Positions 1 through 49,600 of a DNA stretch of 64,000 nt are shown piece by piece. Numbering within the stretch: position 1 is the stretch's first letter; every line of letters starts with the position of its first letter. Under the pieces are notes generated by a model. It ran no database searches. It was not told the DNA's origin and worked only from the letters and a program-made list of their open reading frames with translations. The stretch comes from Glandiceps talaboti. Lineage: Eukaryota > Hemichordata > Enteropneusta > Spengelidae. Location of the stretch: contig NC_135564.1 in NCBI RefSeq assembly GCF_964340395.1, forward strand, positions 19,873,107 through 19,937,106, in the 5' to 3' direction. Made by a program: the position numbers and the translations under genes.

Positions 1-104
1 TAAAGTCATGTATAAACTTGTGAATTTTAAGTTTTCAATAGTGAACATCTTCATATTCCACGTTCAATATTAAATACAAAGGAAGTGTTCCTGAATCTCA
101 TCAC

Positions 105-240
105 TCAGACAGACACAGACACAGACACAGAGACAGAGACAGAGACAGAGACAGACACACAGACACAGACACAAATTCAGTTACAAAATAATTCTGAATC
201 TGGACACACACACAAATTCAGTTACAAAATTCTGACTGAA

Positions 241-279
<39 letters not shown>
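105..279. repeat. Microsatellite cluster (CAGA, CA) with a duplicated flank
   Basis: CAGA/GACA runs at about 105-170 and a CA run at about 241-278. The flanking segment starting AAATTCAGTTACAAAAT appears three times (about 173, 213 and 279), so the microsatellite and its flank were duplicated together. Confidence 0.9.
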
Positions 280-280
<1 letters not shown>

Positions 281-313
281 TTCAGTTACAAAATAATTCT
301 GAATCTTAAGACA

Positions 314-319
314 TTTATT
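314..319 (-). terminator. Candidate PRMT3 poly(A) signal AATAAA
   Basis: AATAAA on the minus strand, about 200 bp past the PRMT3 stop. A long TG run (minus strand) at about 278-241 follows and could act as the GU-rich downstream element. No transcript end can be proven here. Confidence 0.4.
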
Positions 320-355
320 TTATATAATAATCACAATACATTGTTTAAAACTGGA

Positions 356-470
356 TAACCAGATATTATTCCCCAGTATTTCCAGGTGAGGAAAATATGA
401 GTGACCTAGGGGGTCTTATCACTTCTCAGTTTTGACACAAATAACATGATTATATTTTATGTAATTTCTG
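356..470 (+). repeat. Partial copy of the dispersed hairpin-headed element
   Basis: Shares the TTATTCCCCAGTATTT start and the GTGACCTAGGGG segment with the copies in CSDE1 introns, but is shorter and diverged. It lies in the PRMT3 3'UTR or just past it. Confidence 0.55.
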
Positions 471-519
471 GATAAGATAAAATTATACGAAAATATCTTG
501 AAGTGCATCAAAATTTAAT

Positions 520-16207
<15,688 letters not shown>

Positions 16208-16310
16208 GTTGTGTAAATTATGCAAATGAAGGCATGTCTGGAATGAAATCTCCCAGAATGCCATTCTCAATATGGCGGAGCTGCAGTGCTGCTACTGTGC
16301 CGTGTTGGGG
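16208..16310. promoter_or_regulatory. Probable bidirectional promoter of PRMT3 and a plus-strand transcript
   Basis: Directly upstream of the PRMT3 start codon lie ATGCAAAT (octamer, 16220-16227), CCCAGAATGC (16252-16261, core of the ZNF143/Staf motif) and CAATATGGCGGAG (from 16268, YY1-like, on the plus strand). A consensus donor, GG|GTAAGT, follows at 16310. Motif identities come from known animal promoter motifs; use here is inferred. The surrounding DNA is richer in CpG than the introns. Confidence 0.55.
16272..16309 (+). other. Candidate first exon or upstream ORF of a plus-strand transcript
   Basis: ATGGCGGAGCTG... codes MAELQCCYCAVLG and runs into a GTAAGT donor in phase 2; reading on gives an immediate stop. 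It could be the 5' untranslated first exon of CSDE1 (with an upstream ORF) or the first coding exon of a separate, unseen gene. I found no partner exon that continues it with known similarity. Confidence 0.35.
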
Positions 16311-17721
16311 TAAGTTTTCATCGAAACATATCATAACCCTTCGTAAAATTACACAAGACTTTGCCACATGCATTTATGTTTACTATTTTCAGCGACATGT
16401 AATTTTTATTGAAAAATGATGCTTCGAAGTACAGTTACACACAGATGTTCAGTCGTAGGGGACTTGGCGGATCTGATTCAGATGCATTTAATTGTGCTGT
16501 GTGTACGCAGTGCCATGGACGTGAAAAGCGTTCTGGAGCTAGCTGTCATCCACTTTGAAACTGAAAGTCTGTCAGTGGAAGCTTTGCATTCATCCTAATG
16601 TTAAAACACACTCGTATGCTTGTTTGCGTAGTTTTTTTAAACAAGGGGCTTTAAGAAAACCCTACATCAACAGACAGGACTTCCATTGTCCTAACGTTTT
16701 CGTAGACTCGTCGGATTGCGCAAACCATCGGTTCCTGTGTTACGAAATGCTAGCGTAGGGTAGTTTGTACAAGATATCATCGCACCCTAAAAAAAGAAGA
16801 ACGAAAGTGCTCACTTTTTAAGAATACTTTTTAATTTTTAATTCCACGTACCCATATTGATGTTAAAAATGTTTACACCTGGTTGACTTTTTCTCCAGAC
16901 AGACTATATCAATCAGTGTTCTGTTCAGTGGTGACACAAAGTTCACTGCCCTGATGTTTTGTCAACAACGCCAGATTTTTTGTTTACGAAAAGTGAGCAA
17001 TTTTTCAAGGATTCAAAGGATCACACATCACTTGTCACTTCCTACTGAAATAAGTCGTTGTACAATAATGAAACCTGATATTGTATGTTGTAAAATGATC
17101 TAATATTTTTATTCGCAAATTATCATTGTGTCTATCTTTAGAATTGTAAATTAACATGTTGATTCATGTCAAACAAAATTGGCCCATGGAAAACGATGAA
17201 GCAATAGAGATATTCACAGCATGTATGTCGACTTTGTCATGCTAAGAGGAACATTAAAACTGAAACAATGGTAAAATATCATTCACAAAAGTCATCTGTT
17301 CTTGCCATTTTAATACAGTCTTTAGTGAGTGTTTAATACTTTTTTGCTGTGTTCTAGATATGTAATTGATAGGATAGGATTATATTACAGTGAGATCAGA
17401 TTGCAATTTTAGTCATCGATAATCTCCAGGTTTTTTTAGGTTTACTTCCCTGCCCTGGCTATCTTTAATATTGAATAAATTATTTTGTTCTGTTCTGTAT
17501 CATGAAACTCACTCAATCAATTTATAGTTCTAGAATTACATATACTGAATTATTACATACATGTACATGTACATAATGTATACTTACAAATTATTGAAAG
17601 AGCTTCCATTATCCTTTTCAATTTAAGATCAGATCATTATTGAACAGTAGTTTACATTGTGTTGTACACATTTCACAAGAAGCAAATGAGTGAAAAAGAG
17701 AAAAAAGGGAACCAGTATCTG

Positions 17722-17728
<7 letters not shown>

Positions 17729-17774
<46 letters not shown>
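17729..17774. repeat. (TG)n microsatellite
   Basis: About 23 TG repeats followed by TATG repeats. Confidence 0.92.
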
Positions 17775-17793
<19 letters not shown>

Positions 17794-18097
17794 ATATCTA
17801 TATGTGTGTCAATTATATGAATACAAAATGTTTCAGAGTTTAAATTTTAAGGTACGTACAGACTAACACAATGTCATAAAATCATAATATATTCCTTCTG
17901 TTGTCCATAGTTGGAATACAGTATCTAAATTCTATCAAATGCACTCCACAGTGCTTTGCAAGGTCTGGGAAGCCCAGTAAAACAAAGGGGGAAATCTGAT
18001 AAACCTGCTATAGTTACCATACCATTATTTTATCTGGGAACGACAGTAAAGGGATTTCCTCCTTACCAGTACTGGTTGACTATTCCCTTACTACTCC

Positions 18098-18460
18098 ATA
18101 AGACCTAAAAAAATCGTTTAGTTCCAGTTACTTGACCCCCACCTAGTTTTTCACTGTCGACCCTTAATTTCTTTTACATATTCGAGAAAAAAATGATAAA
18201 AATGTGAAGTCTCACAAAAATGGTAGATGCAGAAACTGACATCAACTTAAAAAGACAATATAAAACTGTTTTTTCAATCTGTAATGGCTGTACATTTGAT
18301 GAGAAGAAACCAATAACACAGAGACCATATGGAAACAACAGAAACTATAACTACCTAAAATAGACACTCGCAGTCACACATGAATTTAAAAAAAAATCCA
18401 CCTACCCACTTATTCTAAAATTGAGTGTAATCAGAACCACACAATTTTTTTAGGCCTAAG
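18098..18460 (-). mobile_element. Dispersed about 360-bp element, copy 1
   Basis: Its reverse complement matches 45866-46229 over most of its length (shared marks: TTAAAAAGACAATATAAA, TATTCTAAAATTGAGTGTA, GACCATATGGAAA versus its partner). The ends carry TAAGACCTAAAAAAA-like inverted repeats, suggesting a nonautonomous DNA transposon. Confidence 0.7.
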
Positions 18461-19133
18461 TACATATATATTTATACATGTAGATCCCACCACCTACAAA
18501 TTGATGACATTATAAGGATATACTAGTCTTAGACTACTATGATATATATTACTTTAAGGATATTGTTATACACTTTTGTCTTGTACTGTTGTTGAACAAA
18601 ATCACAATGAGAAATAGTTGTTGTACATCGTTGTTTGTTATTATATCAATAAATGTGTCATTGATTTAAGTGTATTGTTGACCTCCAGTGACCCACCCAC
18701 CCACCCATCCCTTTATTCATTCATCCATCCATTCCTTCATTCCTTCATTCATTTATTCATTCACTCTTAGAAGAAGTAATCACATAATTTAAAAAATTGA
18801 ACAATAATTATATTTGTTAAAACAAATCAAAATGGTCTTATTGTTAATAATGCTATTTCACTTGTTGCCTTGTGGTCAGTGTAAAGTAACTATATAATGT
18901 AAATCATAAATGCTAAAAGGCCAGTAGTCAAATACATGTAGTTGATAAGCAGTGTTCATTACATGCATGTTGAATTAATAATATCTTGTTATAGGAAGAC
19001 ACAGATAAACTAAGAAATATGGCTATGATTTTGATGATTATTTATCATGATATACATGTACCTATGGTCAGATCACCCCGTCATGATGTTTAATGTGAAA
19101 TATCACTTCTGATAGGTATATGATAAGTTGATG

Positions 19134-19298
19134 ATTACCTGATATCACCTTTGCGTTTGTTTGTTTGTACATGTATCACCATTCATGCCATTTTCACATA
19201 GTGACTGTACTACTCATGTTGCCTTTATACAACTCATGTCACTATGCTGAAATATCACAGGCGATGATGTGAACGAGCGGAGTGGTGATATCAGGTAA
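19134..19298. mobile_element. 165-bp MITE-like element
   Basis: Perfect 15-bp inverted ends TTACCTGATATCACC / GGTGATATCAGGTAA. No coding content. Confidence 0.65.
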
Positions 19299-19749
19299 CA
19301 ACCTCATAATATTTGGGATTCATATTTTCAAGTGTAGAGTCATAGATGAGACTCACTGTACTGTTAGAAATGATTTAGCCTTGATAAATGAAAAGTTTCC
19401 AAATGTGAGATAAATCAGAGGGTTTGATTAACACAGTAGTGGGAATGTAATATTATAGGTTTGGTTATTTCATGATTGGAATATTTGTAAGATGTTGTCA
19501 TGACAGAGATCAAGGCCATTCAAGGATCACATGGTCACTGATCGGCAATATGTATAAGTCATCATTATAGTCTGTAAATGTCAAAGACTTGCCTTCAGGA
19601 GGGGACACTTCCTGAACATCCTCCAATGATAAGTTGTAGAGGGTTGTCAGTACAATTGTTGTAATGTCTTGGCAAAAGGCAACTTCTGATGTCAAGGATT
19701 ACTTCTCAATCAGTGGTGGTAAGTGACGATATATCCCTGAGTCTTGGCT

Positions 19750-19800
19750 ATCTCAGTGTCTGGCCTGAGTATGTCTAGTCAGATAGCCAAGTCTCTGAGC
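19750..19800. repeat. Small inverted repeat
   Basis: CTTGGCTATCT is matched downstream by AGATAGCCAAG, forming a possible stem of about 11 bp. Confidence 0.5.
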
Positions 19801-21301
19801 CAGTGAAAACAATCTCATCATCGTTTCATTAGTTTGGTAATCATCATAAATACATGATGTAATCATCTCTTTTATGCAAATATGTGAGAAGCTGTAACAA
19901 TAGAGATACAATTACAATATCAAAAATCTTCCTATGATATCCTTGGCATTATCCTCATATTTGGTAATTATTGTTATCATGTTTTAATACATTTACAGAT
20001 ATACAATTGAAACCTAAATAATTTCTTGCCAAACTTGTCTAAAATACATCCCTATACATGCTGATCATCAGTTGTGTGTCTGTGTCAGTATACGCCATGA
20101 CTGTTCCCTGAGGTATTCAGTACTTTTGACAGACATGGACACTGCAATGTCAGTGACCCTGGCTAGCTAGGAATATATATATGCACTAGTTCATATGTCT
20201 TTAATATAAAAAGAAATGAATCAGTCATCCCCCTCCAGAGAGAAATCTTAGGAATGCCATCAAATTCAGTTGATGCATCATATCAGTTTCATCTTTGAAA
20301 TCATTTTATTTGCCAAACCATGTGTAAAACTAAGTACTATGAAAAGGTTGATTTCATATATAATATTGATGTATAGAAAAACCACATGTGAGACTAGTGT
20401 CGCCAAGGCTTTCTTTGTAAACTGTCAATCATACATATCCTGTGTGTACTATTGTTGTACTGTTGTGAATCCTTAGAAAGGTCGCTGACCTCAGCTGTTT
20501 GTCATTTCATTCTGCTACCCAATCACAAACCTTGAATGCAGTGTACCATCATTTCATGATTGAATTTACCCCATTATTTAATCCATTTTGATGTTGTATT
20601 TGAAAATTTCAAAAGAAAATGTCTTCTCCAATCAGTTTCTGCTAAATCAATTCTGACGTACCAAGTGTATGGGTGCTGGAGATTAAATTGTAGAGACTCA
20701 CAAGTTATCCCTACATTTACAGCATGCATAGTAATAAGTAATTGATATTATTATATCATTATGAATAAATTAGTGTATGCAAATATTGTTTTGCTTATCA
20801 TTTCACTAAACAACTGCAATAACAAGAATAGTAGATGGAATTACAAGACACAGTTACATAAAGTATAAATTTGGATTTACTGGTAGATGATCATTACACC
20901 TGGTTATATATGTCAATACAGTTATTCTTGGCACATTGTGTGTTTGATCTCATCAGTAGCCTTGTTCCAGTCTACATGTATATAATACTCTCATGTCCTG
21001 TAACAGTGTTTTCATTGTAGCAGAATTAAAAGTAGGTAAAATTTGTTTAATGTCCCTGTGTCATGACTGTTACCGACTGCTGTGTATTCCTAGTGCACGG
21101 AAGTATATAATTATTACCCATGGTGCATCAAACTTGTGGGTATTCACTCCAGACATGCTTCTAATCTCTCACACCTCCAATTTCCTTTGTCTACACAACT
21201 GTTAATCAACCATCACTTCCAGAAGATCTAATCATCTCAAAGTTCCGTTATCATACCCATACCCCCATATTTTCCTGTGTTGATGTACAGACTTGTTTTG
21301 T

Positions 21302-21460
21302 TACTGGTTACTGATAGGTCAGGGGCAGTGTCAGTCAACTTGGATGGATACTAATACTGGTTACTGATAGGTCAGGGGCAGTGTCAGTCAACTTGGATGG
21401 ATACTAATACTGGTTACTGATAGGTCAGGGGCAGTGTCAATCAACTTGGGTGGATACTAA
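21302..21460. repeat. 53-bp tandem repeat, 3 copies
   Basis: TACTGGTTACTGATAGGTCA repeats at 21302, 21355 and 21408 with nearly identical units. Confidence 0.93.
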
Positions 21461-21555
21461 TGTAATAATATATACTCCAAATTATGATTAGATATATATG
21501 GGAAAGTAAAATATGACTTTATTTCTACTCTTGTAACATAACAGGGGTTCCCAAA

Positions 21556-22020
21556 TATTGATGGTGATTGTCATTGTTTGTTCTTGTTTATTGTGTACTT
21601 TAGTGTTTTGTGGTTTTAGTGGAGCTGACCTGCAAAATTATAGTTGTTAAATGTAGGGTAGGAACTTTCAGGGTTACCAAACATTATCAAAAACATTGAT
21701 GGAGTGTGATTGTTTGTTCCTATTTATTGTGTATTTTAGTGTTTTATCTTTTACTGGGGCTGACCTTCAAATGTACAGTAGTGTAGGAAACATCAAATGT
21801 CACTGTGACTGTATTTCTCCATGTGTTACCACAGTTACCAAATATCAAAAACATTGATGGATTTAGGTTGTTTGTTTCTGTTTATTGTGTATTTAGTGTT
21901 TTCATGAAGGCTGATGTACATAGTATGTAAACATTATATTTATCTGAGTACTTACAGCCTTTTACTGGAGCTGCCTTTCAAAACTACTAGTAGTAGTATC
22001 GGAAACTGTAAATTTAACCA
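21556..22020. repeat. Diverged 140-155-bp tandem repeat, 3 or more copies
   Basis: Units share AACATTGATGG, GTTTGTTC..TTTATTGTGTA, TAGTGTTTT and GGAGCTGACCT. An older fragment recurs near 22330-22440. Confidence 0.7.
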
Positions 22021-22022
22021 TA

Positions 22023-22075
22023 TCCCCCCCCCCACTCCCGCCCCCCCCCCCCCCACCCCCCCACCCCCCCACCCG
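22023..22075. repeat. Poly-C rich tract
   Basis: Long C runs broken by A. The proline-rich open frame over it is an artefact. Confidence 0.85.
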
Positions 22076-23459
22076 TATTTAATACCAAAGTTCCCTAAGG
22101 GACGGTAAAATATTGTTACTTTGGAATGATACGGTGTAATGTGGAAATAATTGTAATGTTTTAATTCATCTACTACAGACCTTGATCACACTGTGATTTA
22201 ATTATTTAGCTTTGCTGTCTTTCTTTTTCTCTGAAACTTAATACTGTTCCAAAGTAACTACATCATGTATATTGTACTGTCCTCTTGATTCCTGAAAACA
22301 TGAAATATTCTCCAAGGTTTCTAAACATTAACAAAAACACTGTCGATGGCTGATGTTTGTGCTTATTAATTGAAGTGTGTTGAATGTTGTTTTAAAATTA
22401 CCTATTTCAGGCCTTACATTGGGTTGTCCTTTAAAAGTATCATGCTACATATAGAAAATTGTAAAGTTGACTCTTTGTGAGAACTAGCAAAAATACCAGT
22501 CATATTGATATATTTTTCACATACATGTACACAGGAATAATTTGTTTGTATCAGGATTTAATAGTGTAATCTGATGATAATACACTAGAACACAAGCTGA
22601 TCAAAATGGTAATTTAATATCTCATACACTGATGCTTTGAAATGTGTTTAAGTCATTCTATATTTATAGTTCAGAACATCTCATCGTTGCCTCGGGTTGG
22701 ATAGTGACACATGCCATAATGGTTGCAAATGATTGTAGCAAAGACCAACAAAAACTGGAAAAAAAAAGCGTATGAACATTTGTCGCTTTAAAATGCATAT
22801 ATGGATTATTACTTATTGATATTTGTGTCATAATAAATGTATTTGTTCTCTATATACAATGTAGTCTAAGGAAGAAAAATCAGAGTTGAAAGGTCAAAAT
22901 ACGTAGCATTTATCATATTTATGTCTTGAAAACCAATTGATCTATATGAGTTGAATATCTTAGAATTTGTTGTATGGAAATGATGTAATCAATATGAAAG
23001 TTGTGGACTCAGCTCTCTGTGATAAACTTTGTACAACTTTGTGTAAATTAAATTAGTCATTCATAGACTAGTTCTCTTCTTTCACATTTGATTGAGAAAC
23101 AGACATGTTTCGAACAAATCACTTGTCCTTCTTCAGTGTCTAACTGGATCTGACAGAATGATCCAAATATTCATTTGCATGTACATATTTTACTGATATA
23201 TAACCAGGCTTCACAATCAGTTCTCGAATCAGAAAGTTCTCAAAAAAATGTATGTACTGGAAACTTAGAAAATAACATTTGTGAGTAGATCAGCAGTAAA
23301 ATTGTGTAAAGTTCTCATTATTTCACGGTCAGTTTATAATATATACATCTCAAAATACTCAGTATAAGATGCTTCTACAAAATTCCTGTTGGAAACTGAA
23401 ATGAATTGACATACAACGTGTACATGAACCCAGGTGAACTCTATAAAGCCTACTGACCT

Positions 23460-23610
23460 ACATGTACATGTAGGGTATAGCCTTTGTTTTTGCTAAGGTT
23501 GGGGAACCCTGGTAACAGAAAGGGCTAAAATGGTAGTGTTTCCTATAGAATCTAACATGGGGGAACCCTGGTAAAATGACAGGAGAACCCTGGTATATTT
23601 TACCTACTTA
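23460..23610. repeat. Copy of a dispersed 'gggaaccctggta' element
   Basis: Contains TTTTTGCTAAGGTTGGGGAA and repeated GGGGAACCCTGGTA. Related pieces occur near 27725-28125 and 42760-42890, in both orientations. Confidence 0.6.
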
Positions 23611-24639
23611 GGAGGTACTTAGGGGTAAAACATTTGATGGGGGTGGGGAGGGGGAGGATTTGGACCCTTTTGGCCAGCAATAATTTTTTTTTGAGAATCC
23701 TCCAACCCCCCCAACCCCCCCATCAAATAATGTACCCATTACCACCTTTTAATAATAGCAAAAACACTGATAGTGGTATGGACTTACAGTGCGATGTAAA
23801 CGTCTTTGTAGAAACTGAGAGCTCATAGTAGTAATGTTTTGAATGCTTTTAGATCAACATGATATGTTCCTATATCATTTACAAGATGAGTGGTTCTATT
23901 AGACTATGACAGGTGTGGCCTTTTCAAGTTGGACTCCTGTTGTACAGGAAGCTGTACAAATGACACAGTTGTAAGACTATACAGGCCATGGATTCAATAC
24001 CAGGTTCTCACATTACTGATATGTCATCAGTGGAACAGATAGGATCATTCCTTTGTTCTGGACTAACTTTTTCTCTAGCTCTACCAGACAACAGTGGCAT
24101 ATTTTCACACCCAAATTATAATCCTAGTCTGACCTGGGACTCTAAACTGTATCAGAAGAGGCAGCCCTATTAGGAAGTGTAACTGATCTGTCTATACTGA
24201 CAAACTTTCAACTGATATGTCTGTGTAAAGGCTTGGCATTACAAATCAAGAAAGCTGCAGGAAGTACTTTATAGACCAGTGGCTTGTTAGTGATATGTCT
24301 GGGCTAAAGGCTGCTCACCTCTCGTTTGACAAACAGCTTGCCATGATTTCAAAAATTCAGGAAATGTAACAGAGGAGGCTATCAACCCATACATTTGTAT
24401 ACATGTATAGATTGAAGGATTTGTAGCATTTCTGTGGTAAGCAGTGTACATGTACCTCATGCTAAAATTCTATTTCTGGAACATGTGAGAATGAAAAAGT
24501 TTGTTAGTTTCATAAAAAGTTATTCGCATACAGAATATAATTCTGTATGTGCTTCATGTGGAATATTATTATAATGTTAAAAGCTACAGTATTTTATTTA
24601 TATCATATATTTTCACTCTTTCATGTATATATTACTTTA

Positions 24640-25170
24640 TTTCAGTCCCACGTTCTCTGCAAGTTACAATGTAGCCTATAGCTTGTCTAAGACTAGTCTG
24701 AAAGGTCCAGTCGTTGGTCCACTTATCTTATGTATGTAATTACTCACTACCCCAGGCTCATTATATGTGAAAGGAATGCCTGGATCTTTTGTCTGAGACC
24801 AGTTTTAAGAAAAGCTATGTATTTGTTATGCTTCATATGACAAGAGAAATGATACAACTTTTCTTACGACTGGTCTCAGACAAACACTCATCTTTTATTT
24901 TATTTTATGTTTTAATATTCCAGTCTTGACCCATTCTCTACAAGTTACACCACTAGAATAGTATAATTTCTTATAACTGGTCCTAAAACTCATTTACGTT
25001 CTTTCAGTGTTGTCCCTTAGGGGGCAATACGGCCTATCTCTGCAATGTAACATACAATGTAGGTGAGAAATATGGCATTTCTCACAATTGGGTTTAGACT
25101 AACACTTTGTTTTATTTTCTTGTTTCAGTGTTGCCCCTTTCTCTACAAGTTAGCCCATGAGAAGCATAGC
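24640..25170 (+). repeat. Diverged tandem repeats carrying acceptor-like TTTCAG before the CSDE1 start exon
   Basis: Several copies of a module TTTCAG-TGTTG(C/T)CCC...CTCTACAAGTTA, at about 24655, 24920, 25008 and 25128, with a shared tail ATTTCTTATAACTGG. The last copy (AG at about 25127) could be the acceptor of the 5'UTR/start exon of CSDE1. The pattern resembles the acceptor duplications elsewhere in this gene but is older. Confidence 0.5.
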
Positions 25171-25436
25171 ATTTCTTATAACTGGCCTGACACAGCACTA
25201 GTGAAAAATAGAGTCGACATTACAGTAAGAGATTTAAATACAGAAGAAGAAAAAAAAACTTCCAAGAGATTGATACCCCAAGGTTTGCTGTCTTGAATAG
25301 CTATAAGGGAATCAAAGAAAAGAACAAGCACAAAATTACAGACACATATAAAGCAGCACTGTCCAAAACAAGATCAGCCAAGGAGTTGGTATCACTGTGG
25401 AACTGGTATTTTTTGTGAAACATTTACAAAGTAAAT

Positions 25437-46458
<21,022 letters not shown>

Positions 46459-46638
46459 CCATATAATCAGTGAAATGGGATCTCAAATGAAAAAAGAAAC
46501 AAAATTAGTTTTGCGTCCAAATAGGCTTGCCCTACCTTTTACCTGAACACATGATTGCTACATATGTTAGTTGGTTCGCAGAGCTTCATAGGTACCCTTA
46601 AATTCCTATGAAAAGTCAATAGTATACCTAACTACAAG

Positions 46639-46644
46639 AATAAA
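46639..46644 (+). terminator. Candidate CSDE1 poly(A) signal AATAAA
   Basis: First AATAAA after the stop (about 180 nt). A GT-rich stretch, GAGTTTGTG, follows about 40 nt on. Later AATAAA sites (near 49546, 50952 and 51271) are also possible if the 3'UTR is long. Confidence 0.3.
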
Positions 46645-49600
46645 GTGATAAAATATCAGTAGATTAGATCGCCCTCACAGTTGAGTTTGTGAAAATAAGT
46701 GATTCAGAATTCTTTTCACAAACTTTGAACTAAAATCTTTTTGAAATTAGAAAAATTAAATCCAGCCCAAAATGTCTCAAGTGATATCTCTCGCCAAGAT
46801 GTTGACAATTTTGATTGTAGCAAAAATCTGAAAGTCATCAACGGTATTGTTGTCAGTAAATTAAGTTGTTGGCTGAAAACAAGAAGTTATAAAATACATG
46901 TCCCAAAATCATGCTGAGAAGAAAATTATCAAGTTTACAACATGACCCTAAAAGAACAAGAATTGATTAATTTTATGTGGAAAAGAAACGAGGTATAATT
47001 GTGTAATGTGAGATATGATTTTTGTGATGTAGTGAAAGGAAACAAAACATGAAACAAACTCAACTGTGAAGATTACAAGTGTTGTGATGTGAACTAGCAT
47101 TAAAAGCATGTCCATCTTTGTTGTTCTTTACAGCGTAGTTTTTAGTATGTACTCCATATAACGTATACAGCCAATTCCCATATTAGTATCATAGAGGTTA
47201 CCTACTCAAAATGGTGCCACAACTTAATGTCCTATAAAAACGAAACTTAGAAGAAAAAATTACTGACTTATTATGAGTAAATGCTTCCCTGATAACCATG
47301 GCTGTCTTGGGTTTACTTGGTAATGTCCATCTCCACAGTGTGTCATGTAGTCTTAGATCTTGACTTCTGTCAACACAATTTGATGACTTGACTTTCGATA
47401 ATTTGTAGCAAGAGACAATGGGAAAATCAGACTGTACGGTATGTTGTTGTGTTCTACCCTATCACTTTCTCTTTGAGAGAGAGAGAGAGAGGTAGACCAA
47501 TACATGAGGGCGTCCCAACCTGACATATCGTACAGACTATGGAAAATTAACCTAACGAAAATTTACCTGTGGAGTTGAGGTCAAACATGACAGGAAATGA
47601 CCTTTGACCTTTGAACTAAGACAGCCATGTTTCTCAAGGTCACAAAATAATTTATGATATGTTACATTTTGTCTTCCATTATTTACCACTACTGTGTCCT
47701 TAAAAGTAAATATTTACTCATTTTTTTAAACAGCTAAGTTAAAGTCCGAAGTGAACAAGAAATATATGATATTATTTGAAACTATTAAGGAAGTGACCAA
47801 CTCAAGCTTTGTGAGCTTAAAGAAAAAATGACTAAAAACTACAAAAACAAAAATCTAAAATTGACAAAACTATGAATTCTGCCAAACCACTAGCTTTATC
47901 CCAAGTATTACTACATTGTGTCAAGTTTGGATAAAAAATGACGCAAAATATGTCATGTCCCATAATGTACCAGAATACTGTTTGAAATTTATTTCATCAC
48001 TTTTGTCTTCATTCAACCTATGTTTAGTTTGAACAATAATCGCTTTTTGTTTTTGAGCCAAAAGAAATTACTGCAATGAGACCTGGTGCATTATGGGAAC
48101 TAAGAAAGGTCACGCAAGGTCACATCACCAAGAGTTTTCAGTATTCAAGAAATGTATATTTACAGAGTTCCTATTTTTGTTAAAAGACTCACATTATTTT
48201 ATGATCAGGGACAGCCCAGAGGGTTCTTTGTCTTTATAGATTTAGACCTCAGTCTTTTGTCTCCTTGGCAACAGCCTGATTTGATTTGAGTGCTATTTTT
48301 ACTATAATTCATGAAAAGACTTTTTGTGATTTATGATAATTTCAGATATTGAGATTTGATTCCTGTATTTCCAAGTCAATTTTGTATGACATTTTCTGTT
48401 TGAACTATATATGTTGTCTCAAGCTTTCACACTGTAGCAGTCTCAATGGTGCGCCCGCCATCAGCATTCATAAGTGCAGATAGTAGAGCGCCACCAAGAG
48501 TTGATGAGACTAGATGATTTTGTTTTTGTGAAATGAGACAACATTCTGTGTTTCAAAATCTGTTCAAGTGAATTATGAATCAGTGTCAAAACTGAGACAT
48601 CATTGTTGAACTCTTTAACTTGCCAAGTTCTCTAGCTAGTCACCCTAGGCTCTTAAATGAAGCAATTTTGAGTAGTTTTTGTTTGGGGTGGGAATTTATG
48701 AAATATTGCATTTTAGGAACAAAGCCCATCACAAACTCCTGCAGTGCTACTGATTTATGATTCCAATATTTTGAGATAGTAGAAACTTTGGAAAAAAAGC
48801 CTACAGTCTAAACATCGACATCCCTCAATCATTTTGACATGCTACAAAATGTTCAGAAGGCAACAAAATTATGCCATCATTTACCAAGTCAAAACAAAAG
48901 TGATTCCCCACAACTTTGAATCTGGGTTGATAGCCAATGACCCCCTAAATTTTGGTTCATCGTGAATAGTTTCTACATGGCAGGAGCCACTACTATATTG
49001 AGATGGGGTGGATAGGGTTACACTATAGCAGTGTGCAATAATATTACAGGATCAGGGCACTGAATATGGGACTCCTCAAATGTGGGCAATCATTACTAGT
49101 GTTATTTGATCGTATCATAGCAACAAAGTGAAGAGTTTACCTGGATACAACTCATTTCAGTGTGTTTCCCTTTTTCCTGTCCCTTGCAGTGCAGCCACAT
49201 TTAGCTTGTGAATCTGTTTGTTATCCTAAACGTGCATCTCCAGACTGTCAAAATGCTCATCAAATATATTATCTTTCTCAGTTTCTGTTTGTATATATTT
49301 CCTAAATCCCGGAGTCGTAACTAGAATCTTGTAGATCTCCATCAACCCTTATAATTATATGATTTCTCTTTCAAGTAACACTGTCATGAACTTTTAAGTT
49401 TAAAAAGAAAACAACCCCAAAAAAAAACCAAAGAAAGAAAATCCAGAAGTGAAAAAAAAAATTATTTGCCTAACATAAGTTTTATGAGCAATATGACAAA
49501 AACATTGCTGTCTAGCAAAACAACTGAATTGTTGAGGAAATGAAAATAAATATCGTGTTGCCATGACTACAGAAAATTTAAATGTAAGAAGTAATGGAAG

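Larger units (their letters stand above)
16310..25436. other. Gene-poor stretch, possibly the first intron of CSDE1
   Basis: No coding exon recognised on either strand. It holds microsatellites, short tandem repeats and inverted-repeat elements listed separately. If CSDE1 starts at the 16.3 kb promoter, this is its first intron (about 9 kb). Confidence 0.5.

Noticed and set aside
16416-16598. Small plus-strand ORF near the promoter (and a cysteine-rich reading in another frame)
   Set aside because: No supporting splice sites or similarity; region is CpG-rich promoter-proximal DNA. Could be untranslated transcript.
19510-19695. Minus-strand 61-codon frame
   Set aside because: No recognisable motif, no splice partners and no conserved pattern; expected by chance in this length.
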